Assembly (NCBI GenBank): GCA_963693305.1
Contig: OY855907.1
Span: forward strand, 30,255,801-30,319,800
Length of the DNA: 64,000 bases
Direction: 5' to 3'
Source of the DNA: Meandrina meandrites
Taxonomy: Eukaryota; Cnidaria; Anthozoa; Scleractinia; Meandrinidae
The notes under the pieces: generated by a model
Seen by the model: only the letters and a program-made list of their open reading frames with translations
What the model was told of the DNA's origin: nothing
The model's database searches: none
Shown: positions 54,808 through 64,000 of the stretch, piece by piece
Numbering within the stretch: the stretch's first letter is position 1
Layout of the letters: each line of letters opens with the position of its first letter
Program-made: the position numbers and the translations under genes

Positions 54808-57800
54808 GCATATAGAGGTGTCGGGCTACAGTGGTTCGCATTTATAAAGGTTTACATAGGCTATCTTCTCTTTTGTTATCTCGTTTCTCAAGTCGATCCA
54901 ATGCCTTTTAGGCGAGTTATGCCATTTCGAGTTTTCACTCCTACTTCTTTTTAGCAGTGAAAACTCGGTTTAGTAACTTGACTCGGTTCAGTAACTGTTT
55001 ACCTCGGCAAAGGCCCAAGTGTAAACATAGTAAAATAGTTGATACATTTTGCATCTGTTGAATGTATACAATTAGACGGATATTGCAGGCTTTCACGGTC
55101 ACGTAATCAAGAAATTGATTTGTAATCATTCAACTCCAGAAGCTATATGAATGAACAAAAATAAACAGTCTCAGGTCTGTGCTGTGTACCGTTTACGAGT
55201 TATTTGCCGAAACTTTCCACGCAAATTTACAGAGCTCAGTTTGCAGACGCCATATCCGTATCCTTCCGTAGGGCACTAATATGACCTCAATGATGTCAGG
55301 GAAACCATCTGGAACTCATTTTTTCGATAATAGTGACTACTTCTAGTTTTTATAATTTCACATAAACACCCCTCATTATATTTGAAATGTTCAATCTGCT
55401 GAAAATTGAAAGGAATTGCTTTTTTCAAACAAAACAGCTTTGTCACGGCACTCAGCTTGATGGCGAGTAAGGCGGAGGACACAAATATTTTTTTTTTCAA
55501 AAATGCTCTGTTTTGATGAAAAAAGGACACTACCGAGCTGGAAATTTGCAAAAAGATAGATATTTCCAGCTTATTTTACACCTAATGATAACGAAAATTT
55601 AGCAGGCCAAGTGAGTTTTGCTTTCACAATATTATGACGTAACATAAAGAGGGGACTGAAATGGTTCAAAGCAGCATTAGTTCAGGGACAAACTTCTGTA
55701 AAAGTCTGCGGTTTTATATTCTTCTAATAATAATTTACTTTCCGAGTTCAGTGGCTCATAGTAGATTTTGCGCGACTGAGGACGGGATTTTTAATATTTT
55801 TTTCGCTGTTATGAAGAAGACAAGTGTTACCTTAGCTGCCCAACATATCTTAATTTAGGAGGCGCTTCATTTTCAACGAAATTCCTAGTGATCTCCAAAA
55901 AAATATTCGATATTTCTGGCGTTGGTTGCCGAAAGTTTACAAGAAGCAAGTTGCAAATCGAATACCACGTATAAGAGAGTTTGTATTAAGTGGTTTTAGG
56001 TTTGCCGAATTGCCAGTAAGAGCTGAACATTTTTCAAAATTCGGCTAAAATGGCGCTGGCACAAAAATAAATAAATCAATAAATATAATAAAGCTAAGAG
56101 CCGAATGCCGATGAAATACAACTTTGACGTTTGCTGATTTTAAAGTGACGTTGGTGAAAAAAAAAATAAAGTTGAGATCTGAATTTTATAAAAATGCACG
56201 CGTCAGGAGTAGGTGCCATTCATTGATGAACGGATATTCTACTGTTTGAGAAATCGATTTTAGAGATGAATCGTTTTGGTGTTCATTTTTTATCGCAATT
56301 CTACTCATTCTGCCTATTCTATGAAGCAAGATTTTAAATAAAGCTTTAGTTTGGAGGACATTCACCTGTACATGGACTGCGAGAAGAAAGTTATTTGCCA
56401 CTCTAAGGAACTGAAAGCTCTTGTTGTTTTTCCAAGCGTAGTTAGCCAGATATGACGACTAAATACGAGATTACATGTAGTTTTAATAGAGCAAACGAAA
56501 CTATTTAATTTAACCTGAAAGATTAAAACTGTTCGCCTCTGCTGCCACTTCCTCCCGTTTTCCTGACAAGCGGCAACGAATTAACGCGTTGGAAAGTAAA
56601 TCCCTAAACAGCTGACGTTTTTAATAAACTGAGGAAAGGACCATGAAAACTTTAACGATTCCTCTCACGTATGCGATATGAAGAGGTAACTTAATACTAG
56701 ATTTATTTTTATTCTTGCTTGTAGCTTACCAGTAAGAGTTTTCTTACTGTCCTGAAACACCGGCATTTTTACAAATAAAAAACAAGAAAAAGAAAAAAAC
56801 AAGAACCAGTAAATGGAAAAATATTCTCCTCCATCGATATCTAAACGAGAGCAGCTTTAACCTGCCTGCTAGATTGAAATGCCTCTGTTACTGACAGTTA
56901 TTTTGTTTCATTCCTACTTTAGCATGACATACGAGTAAATAAAAACTAATAGATTTTGCTACTGATACATTTTCTGTGTAATGAAATTTTGCACTCTCAT
57001 CCAGGCTCAATTGCTAAACTTGGCACCTTTAATATTTCCATAGGTTTGCAGCATTTATTTTCCAGTTAAATGTTTGTTATGAGAGTTAAGGTTTCAATTA
57101 ACAGGCTTTTCTTTTCGTTACTAATCTATTTGAAAATATATTGAATATCGATAGAAGAAATTATATTTTGATCCTTCAAGGTCTAGACTGTCCATTCTGT
57201 AGTCTGTATTTTTTTTCTTGAGAGTTTCTTGATAAGAATGCCGACTAATATTTGAATGTTTTATTTTAATAATGTCGCTTTCAGCAAACAAAAAAAAAAC
57301 AGTGCATCCGAATTGTTATATTTAAAGTTATCTTTTACTGCCCGATCGCTAAGCTTTTCATTTTATTAGTTTATTTAAGATATATAACAGTCAGATACTA
57401 AACGAAAATTAAGTGAGTTTGTTATTTGATTCGATTGACTGCATTTGTCAAAACAACAGACAATTTAATCTTATGCATATTCTTTTACGTACAAACAACA
57501 TACTTTTCGGCGACGCGTTTGAGGGACCGGTCTTGGATTTTTTTTAAGCTATAACAAAGCGGGACTATATCACCAAAGTGATCATGAAAAATGTAGCTGA
57601 ATGGGAAGTAAACGCCAAAATAAAATAAATTAATTAAAAGTAAAAATGATTTTGACAACGCACGCAGCCCGTTTCTTTTTAAAAATACATCCATATTTGC
57701 ATAACAATAGGGTTTAAAAAAATCGAGCAGAAATCTTGAAACAAAACAAAAAAAGTTGGAACCCTACATCAGGGTCGTAACGGGGTATATGGGATCAGGG

Positions 57801-58274
57801 ATCAAAGGCCTGTAAAGGGGTGGGATCAGGGATCACAGCCCGGGATCTGGGATCACAACCCGTGGGATCGGGATCAGCGGTGTTTTTCATGGAATCAGGG
57901 ATCAAGCTGTCCTAGGTGACAATACAAATTATAAAATGCGCTTTTACAGGGAATTTTAGGGCTTTTTTGCTATTTTGAGATTTTATGGCTTATTTCAAAC
58001 AGTATGGTTTATTTCTAGCATGTGAAGGCATTCGGATTCATGACCGGACAGTACTGGCTAGTCACGCAATCTTTGATAACTTTCCAGGATTTTACAGCGT
58101 TGCATTCTCGCTGCATGCATGACGCTTTTAAAATCATTAACGTGTCAATGATCACGTTGGCCCATTACGTGCTGGCCTATGTCAGAGCCTGGCATACGCA
58201 TACGCGATACACCGATTCAGCCTAAGCCGGAAGTTGCATGGAAACGAGGCCTAAGGGCCCTCGTCAGTAAGAAG

Positions 58275-58700
58275 ATGGCGTCCGCTCAAGCGTCGAGGAA
58301 GATATCTCACAAATCCTGTGCAGCTGCACTTTGTAACAATCGGTCAGAGAATCGGCCTGACTTAATTTATTTTAGTTTTCCTTCCGACGAGAATCTAAGA
58401 AGAATCTGGAATCAAAAAATGAAGCGTGGCGACACAAAGTTTGCTTCGAACACATCACTATTTTGCTGTTCCGAACATTTCAGGAAGGATATGAAAAGTC
58501 TTTATGGCAGAAGACACGATCTTGTAAAAGATGCTGTTCCTTCCATTTTTCCATGGTCTGTTTCCAACGAAGAAGGTTCTGAAAGGTCAGAAGGAGCAAA
58601 AAGTCGGGAAATTCAAAAGATTCAGTTTTCTGCCAACCCATCAGAGAGTGTGGAGACCGAACATGATTTAAGGGGGGTCTTTGATTGCAGTCTCTGGTGA
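58275..58700 (+). CDS. THAP-domain protein, truncated
   Basis: A 141-residue frame from the ATG 12 bp inside the TIR end. The THAP zinc-binding domain spans residues 15-93: Cys15, Cys20, Cys65, His68 (C-x4-C-x44-C-x2-H), with YFSFP at 32-36, Trp45 and the closing AVPSIF at 87-92. THAP domains bind DNA and form the N-terminus of P-element and some PHIS-type transposases. The tail of about 48 residues is Ser/Glu-rich and ends at a stop. No catalytic domain follows, and the next recognisable DNA is the truncated YqaJ gene on the other strand, so an internal deletion has removed the rest. It could still be expressed as a short DNA-binding protein. Confidence 0.82.
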   Translation: MASAQASRKISHKSCAAALCNNRSENRPDLIYFSFPSDENLRRIWNQKMKRGDTKFASNTSLFCCSEHFRKDMKSLYGRRHDLVKDAVPSIFPWSVSNEEGSERSEGAKSREIQKIQFSANPSESVETEHDLRGVFDCSLW

Positions 58701-58785
58701 TTTATCCTGTTTTGATTCTCAGCATTTTATTTCTACATTTCTGTGCTCAATATCACCATTGACATACAGTATTGTTGCAATTCTG

Positions 58786-60311
58786 TCAGGGCTTGCTGCA
58801 AGAACATTCATTGTTTTCTTTGTCTACAATTAAGCCAACCTCATGAACTGTTACATCCTTGATCTCTGGTAATGATAATAGATGTTCTTTGTCCAAATCA
58901 GCCGCCACAGGTTCATTTTCAATACCAAAAATCAATCCTTTACTTTTATAATTAAGATGTTTGGCTTGTGAATAGCTGACAACTTTATGAGGTGCCCCTT
59001 TTGTAGTTATTTTGTTGATAAGATTTTCTTGGATTTTTGACCCCTGTTTATGCATATGTGAAAAGACATCCTTGCAGATGCTGGCAGAAATTCTGTTCTG
59101 CTTTTGTTCAAACCATGTAGGGTTTGATGATTGCTCTCTTGTTGCCATTTCAATTTTCTTTTGCTTGTCTGTAAGAGTTTCAAAAAATAATATATTTTCT
59201 TTTGTTGTTGACAGTTCATGTACTTCAGAGGGATAACTGGTGCTTGAAAAAAAGACTTAAATTATTCTGCTCTTGCTGTTCGTTATTAATATTAGAGTTT
59301 GTCTGATGTGACTCAGCATGGCCAACAGGGGGAGGACTAAGGGGTGAGATATCTGATTTGCTATGCACAGTGGAGAGTGGGGTAGTTGTTGCATTATTCA
59401 AACCTAGTTCTTGCCCATTAATGTCTAGTGATGTTTCTGTGGTAAGGAGGGTTGAACTGGAGACAGGATTCACATTTTCTTTTCCAGCAGGGCTGCTACT
59501 TAAAACGGGTGTTATTAAGTTTGGAGGTGGGATGTAATCTTGAATTGTTGAACCTTGAGCAACAGTGCCAACCATAGTCTTTACTGTTGGAATTGTGCTT
59601 TCCTCTGGTAACATTTTGGCAAAGGGTATATTAGCATTTACTTCCTGAAGATCTTGTCTTAGTTTTATAATTCCATCAACGTCAAGCTTCTGGAACTTAG
59701 ATGGTCTAGGATCATAAAACTGAGACTCGATGCTTCTCCTTTTCCTTCCAGGTAAGTCAGACGCATGTCTTGGTTTTGTAATTTTTGAAGCCATCACTGG
59801 AGTGACTGAACTCTACTTCTCGTTTACTCCCCTTTCCCCATTCTCTCGGTTTTGAAGTGCAGCATCTGTTATCAGGAGTGATATTTTTAAGCTCGGATTT
59901 TCTGGTCATGTCCTCTAGTTTCCATATGAGAGCCATCACATGACAACAACACCCACTGTTCGAGGCCGGACACTGCCTATCGCACTTTGCTGCTTGAATC
60001 TTTGGGGTCCCCTTTTGCTTACAAACGATTTTTACCTTGTCTTTCACATTCCTCTTGTAAGAAGCCCAACAGCAAGCACGGATATATATAATTTTATTTT
60101 CAGTGTTATTGTACACCTGTAAATCATGTACAAAGTTCACCATACGAAGGCCTTTGTCATTTGAATTTATGACAACGTCGGCATTGGCAAATTTTTTCAT
60201 TGATTTACCAGAATTCTTTACCTGCTCAAAAGCATCCATAGGCACAAATGGAGGCAAAACGGAAACGTCCTTTGAGAATTGCGTATTATCGTCTGCCGGG
60301 AAGGTGTCTAT
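58786..60311 (-). pseudogene. SWIM/YqaJ-type nuclease gene, frameshifted and truncated
   Basis: In order on the minus strand: LPPFVPMDAFEQVKNSGKSM, then a SWIM-type zinc finger with RQCPASNSGCCCHVMALIWK (about 59920-59990), a Ser/Pro/Thr-rich linker, then QSSNPTWFEQKQNRISASIC and VGLIVDKENNE from the N-terminal half of a YqaJ-type recombinase/exonuclease domain. Frame changes near 59790 and at a T-run near 59245 break it. It ends before the catalytic Asp/Glu-x-Lys core, next to the end of the THAP gene. Proteins of this SAP-SWIM-YqaJ layout accompany eukaryotic DNA transposons. The name YqaJ 'viral recombinase' refers to the domain family and not to a virus here. Confidence 0.82.
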
Positions 60312-60564
60312 AATTTAACTGTGCGAGTTTTCTCCGTCGCTTTGCTCGTGGAATGTTGCCCAGCGCCGGTCTTCAGCATTTCAACTTTTGCCTTCGTATA
60401 GCTTTTCTCAGGGTCATGGGTCGTAAACTTGATCTCTGTATGCCTTAACCCTGCCCCGAAGAGAACAGCGTGATAAGTTAAAAGCAGAGAAATGAAGGTT
60501 TAAATAATATCGAAATTCTTTTGATTCACCGAAAAAGTTACGAAGTATGTTTCTGTTACGAAAC

Positions 60565-60741
60565 TTAGTTTTCGACAAGGTCTTTCTTTAATCCCTGTTG
60601 GTTCAATCTTCGGCATTTTAACCAAAATTTTAATTGTGGAATTGTCCACTTGCTTACGTCTTCTCCATTTCTTGCGGAGGAACTCGGAATATCTTCTGGA
60701 GAAAGGCTTATGCCTTGCAAGTCCTTGGTGTTTTCCTCCAT
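60565..60741 (-). CDS. SAP-domain first exon of the YqaJ gene
   Basis: A 58-codon frame from ATG at 60741-60739, 22 bp inside the right TIR. Residues 31-57 contain WTIPQLKFWLKCRRLNQQG, followed by LKKDLVEN, a SAP-type DNA-binding motif (helix-turn-helix with conserved Leu, Gly and Lys). SAP is the usual N-terminus of SWIM-YqaJ proteins, and the next coding segment starts near 60311 on the same strand, so this is probably exon 1. The splice donor is not obvious, and the frame ends in TAA right after the motif. Confidence 0.7.
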   Translation of the reverse strand: MEENTKDLQGISLSPEDIPSSSARNGEDVSKWTIPQLKFWLKCRRLNQQGLKKDLVEN

Positions 60742-60818
60742 GATTTTTGAGTTTCGCGCGAGCGAGGGCCCTTAGGCCTCGTTTCCATGCAACTTCCGGC
60801 TTAGGCTGAATCGGTGTA

Positions 60819-61607
60819 TAGAGAGAGATCAGATAAATTTCGTTGGTTTTCAATGGAAAAACAAAAAGAAGAAGGACGATCGCTTTCAATGACGGTTAAG
60901 TGATGTTAGTTTTGATTTGCAGCTTTTCGTGCTTGTTAAAATCACTGTTAAAATATGCAAAATATTTCATTTTTGGCCAAATGTAATTTTATGAACTTTC
61001 AACTTTCCAGATCATGTTCTCGTTACTCAAAGTTAAGACACTCATCGAGCAGATAAGCAATGACTTCGTATTTTGTGACCATAAGATAGGAGAACACACG
61101 AAATCGTTTGTAACAATAGTGGAGCGTCCGCAAGGCGAGAGTTGAATGTAGATGGTGAGACGTAGTTTGAATTATTTCAGGACCTTTCAGCTATTTGGTG
61201 ACGTAAAGAGGGAAGAGGAGTGGGTCCCAATAACGAATCGCGCGCCTATTTTCCTTCAAGTCACCAATCACATATAAAAAATTGAGACCATTTCACGAAT
61301 CACATATTTGATATTCACAATTAAAGAAAATGAGCTTTGACTGATTACGAAATTCGCGTGGCATTTTAATTCAATAGCCTAGTCAGTGCCTTAGTCCTTA
61401 GTAGCAAGACTTGTCCAATTTGATTTTACTACCGTTAATTGATTTACGAGTAATAATTTTAGCTGGAACTGCATCATACTGCACTGGCAATAGTCACGGA
61501 TCACGGCCAAATCCATGAAACAGCCATGAGGATGAAGAAGGTATTAATCTTTACCATCATTGAAACAAGGATGTTGAGCCAAAGCTAAATAGTCAGCGAT
61601 ATGGAAA
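60819..61607. other. No recognised gene
   Basis: Interior of the 4.78-kb element. No coding or repeat signal was recognised. Confidence 0.45.
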
Positions 61608-61945
61608 CGTTTTATCAATGATGTTTTCGCCCTATGGGACGTTGACTGACAAACAAGAAATATATTTATTGCTTGAATAAGGAAACAGTTTCCAACCAAC
61701 AATAAGATTTACAGCTGAAATCTCAGTGAAGGAAATCCCATTCCCAGACACAGTTGTATATAAAACAAAATGATTCCAAAAGGAAGCTTTCCTTGACATT
61801 GCCGAAAACTCTCAACAAGCCAACTGAAGCGTTTCAGTATGTACACATTAGACCTCTTGTCAAAACTCGGCGTCAAACGAGGTTTCATTAGCCAAAGGCC
61901 AGAGGCTAATCCGCACAAATTCCTTGGTAAAGTTCGAGATAAGTG
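61608..61945 (+). pseudogene. Decayed Penelope-like RT scrap
   Basis: INDVFALWDVD at 61608-61640 corresponds to the FIDDIxxxWD motif of the fragment at 16076. IRFTAEISVKEIPFPDTVVY (61705 on) matches its IKFTAEIS block, and pieces resembling the FKPTEAFQY and GFI segments follow in other frames. Several stops and frameshifts are present. Asn replaces the first catalytic Asp. Confidence 0.75.
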
Positions 61946-62554
61946 GGTAGTAGATGATGGGTGCACAGCTACGATTCTTTAATTATTTCTCTTCTTCAGG
62001 TATAAACAAGCCAATAAACAAGTGTAGCCCAAGATATGAAATGGCTGCGGTTATTCTAGTCTATATGCATTGCACATTATAATCGACAAATATAAAGATC
62101 GAATATCCTTGTATATCTTACTAAAATTTCATGAATCAGGCGTATCACGCCCATTTGTTTATTATGAAGAGGCCCTTATTTTAGGCGTTGATCGTGAAAC
62201 GTTAAAAAACTGAATAGGAGAAGTGGTAGCCAAGATCGGGTTGCTGATTCAGGAAAAAACACAATGCTTTGTATAATTATAATAAAGAAACACGAGGAAC
62301 GATATTCTGTATTTTTATGATGTTGTTTATAATAGTAAAGGTAAACAGCTTGATCGTGCGCTGGCGCGAATGTTGTCAATAGTGATTACGATGAAATCGA
62401 CATCGAGGCAAAATTATAAAGAGGGAATCTTGTGGGATCGAAATATTTTTGCAGCATCAGGGATCAAAATTTCCATCTCCTTTGGGATCAGGGATCAAAA
62501 TTTTGGGTAAAAAAATGGGATCAGCTATGAAAAAATATACCTCGTTACGACCTT
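61946..62554. other. No recognised gene; 'gggatcag' motifs
   Basis: Right end of the 4.78-kb element, with repeated 'gggatcagggatcaaaatt' sequences at 62465-62515. Confidence 0.55.
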
Positions 62555-62892
62555 GCTACATCAAGGAGTTCGCGCTCGTGAACACCCACCACATTTTCAG
62601 AAAGTAATCGGTCCGTGAATTATGAATATTCAATGAAACCAAACAATAGCAGGAGTATATGAATAACAATCGACCCGCAAAATGAGGGTATACATTTAAG
62701 CTGTGGCAAAGTTGTCATGTCTTCTGAATTGCAGTAATAATTATCCAAATATCCAAAATAATTCAAAGCAAAGCACAGGCGTCCCAAGGTCGTGCTGAGA
62801 GGAAGTATAATAATTTGCATAATAGCTCGTTTGAATACGCCAACGTGATTATCGCCTTGTGGCAACTTACCTTTATTTATTAATGTCTTCCG

Positions 62893-64000
62893 ATGCCTTT
62901 TAGGCGAGTCATGTCATTTCGAGTTTCCACTCCTACTTCTTTTTAGCAGTGAAAACTCGGTTTAGTAACTTGACTCGGTTCAGTAACTGTTTACCTCGGA
63001 AAAGGCTCAAGTGTAAACGGAGTAAGTAAAATAGTTGATATATTTTGCATATGTTGAATGTATACAATTAGACGGATATTGCAGGCTTTCACGGTCACGT
63101 AATCAAGAAATTACTTTGTAACCATTCATCTGCCGAAGCTATATAGATAAACAAAAATAAACAGTCTCAGGTCTGTGCTGTGTACCGTTCACGAGTTATT
63201 TGCCGAAACTTTCCACGCAAATTTTCAGAGCTCAGTTTGCAGACGCCATATCCGTATCCTTCCGAGGGGAGCAAATATGACCTCAGTGATATCAAAGAAA
63301 CCATCTGGAACTCATTTTTGCCATAATAGTGACTACTTATTGCTAATTAGTTGGTATAATTTCACATAAACACCTCTCATTATATTTGAAATGTTCAATC
63401 TGCTGAAAATGGAAAGGAAAGGCCTTTTTTCAAACAAAACAGCTTTGTCACGGCGCTCAGCTTGATGTCGCGTAAGGCAGAGAACTCATATAATTCGTTT
63501 TTTAAAACACGCTCTGTTTTGAAAAAGAAAAAAAGAAGGACCCTACCGAGCTGCAAATTTGCAAAAATATATATATATACAGCTCTTCTTACACCTAATG
63601 ATAACGAAATGATAACGAAATTCCTCGTAATCTCGATAGAACTTTCGATATTTCTGGCGTTGGTTGCTGAAACTTTACAAGAAGCAAGTTGCAAATCGAA
63701 TGCCACGGATAAGAGAGCTACGATATTTGTATCAAGTGGTTTTAGGTTTGCCGAATTGCCGTTAAGAGCCGAACTTGTTCAAAGTTTGCCGTTTTCAAAA
63801 ATGGCGCTGGCACAAAATAAATAAATTAATAAATTTAATAAAGCAAGGAGCCGAATGCTGATAAAATAAAGCTCTGAAGTTTGCCGATTTTAAAGTTGCG
63901 TTGTCGCAAACCAAAAAACAAAAAAGCTGAAAGCTCAATTTCGACAAAATACACGCGTCAGGATCAGGTATCAAGCGTTCATCATTTGATATACTACTGC
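62893..64000. repeat. 3.2-kb tandem unit, copy 3 (partial)
   Basis: Starts inside the unit at 'gatgccttttaggcgag', about 70 bp short of the left ends of copies 1 and 2, and runs off the window. A deletion of about 220 bp relative to copy 1 lies near 63610. Confidence 0.9.

Larger units (their letters stand above)
58208..60818. mobile_element. 2.6-kb nested TIR element with THAP and YqaJ genes
   Basis: Fifty-six-base identical inverted ends (58208-58263 and 60763-60818) begin TACACCGATTCAGCC and contain CCGGAAGTTGCATGG. The TA at each end is probably the TSD. Genes start just inside each end and converge. A THAP-domain gene plus a YqaJ-type nuclease gene and a 2-bp TSD resemble ISL2EU/IS4EU transposons; this class call is inference. 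The catalytic part of any transposase is missing. Confidence 0.78.
57771..62554. mobile_element. 4.78-kb TIR element, 8-bp TSD
   Basis: Ends AGGGTCGTAACGGGGTATA and its near-perfect inverse at 62536-62554. Flanks are cctacatc and gctacatc (8 bp, one mismatch). Copy 1 has the empty site 'accctacatcaacgag' at 53858-53873. Both ends carry tandem 'gggatcagggatca' motifs in the same orientation. The element contains a nested TIR element (58208-60818) and a Penelope scrap. No transposase of its own was recognised. Confidence 0.88.
54821..62870. repeat. 3.2-kb tandem unit, copy 2 (interrupted)
   Basis: Second unit, 54821-57770 and 62555-62870, split by the 4.78-kb element at 57771-62554. Several small indels separate it from copy 1. 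Confidence 0.9.

Noticed and set aside
1..64000. CRISPR arrays, operons, tRNA and rRNA genes
   Set aside because: No regularly spaced direct repeats of CRISPR type, no clustered same-strand bacterial-style genes, and no cloverleaf or rRNA signatures were seen by eye.

Overview
This is AT-rich, intron- and repeat-dominated eukaryotic DNA with no operons, tRNA or rRNA genes. The mix of content suggests a cnidarian, most likely an anthozoan such as a stony coral or sea anemone: one-repeat-per-exon LRR coding, Penelope-like elements with GIY-YIG domains and hammerhead ribozymes, THAP and SAP/SWIM/YqaJ transposon genes, and many foldback MITEs. The assignment to Anthozoa is inference from family content, not from an alignment.

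The host coding signal is almost all on the minus strand. A signal-peptide exon (44039-44104) is followed by a CUB-domain exon (42632-42963), an Ig-domain exon with phase 1-1 borders (35510-35758), and eleven single-LRR exons between 30226 and 1079. Nine LRR exons are intact: each is exactly 72 bp, phase 2-2, with a GT donor and an AG acceptor, and encodes one 24-residue repeat of the type LxxNQLxxLPxGVFDxxxxL. Two are broken. Four of them (7264-10695) were duplicated as a block together with their introns (27246-30226), and two more (3072 and 18573) form a second duplicate pair. Whether signal peptide, CUB, Ig and LRR exons belong to one transcript is unproven.

The introns are packed with mobile DNA: a broken family-B DNA polymerase (1483-3025), a hAT tail (3884-4102), a 7-kb element with about 600-bp inverted termini (11502-18522), five Penelope fragments, a 5.4-kb TIR element (36685-42067), and several MITEs. 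Some of these are dated by empty sites in a paralogous copy.

The most striking signal is a set of hammerhead-ribozyme motifs. One at 26920-26964 has the full core and three good stems. Its mirror copy at 26445-26489 carries one inactivating-type core change. A mirror pair lies in a 364-bp palindromic insertion (27659-28022). Others are at 47276-47322 (inside a perfect 40-bp inverted repeat), 46450-46490, and a degenerate one at 23455-23497 downstream of a Penelope C-terminus.

From 49.9 kb to the end are a RecQ-like fragment, a cysteine-rich ORF, and three tandem copies of a unit of about 3.2 kb. The middle copy is split by a 4.78-kb element (57771-62554). That element contains a 2.6-kb TIR element with convergent THAP and SAP/SWIM/YqaJ genes, both decayed.
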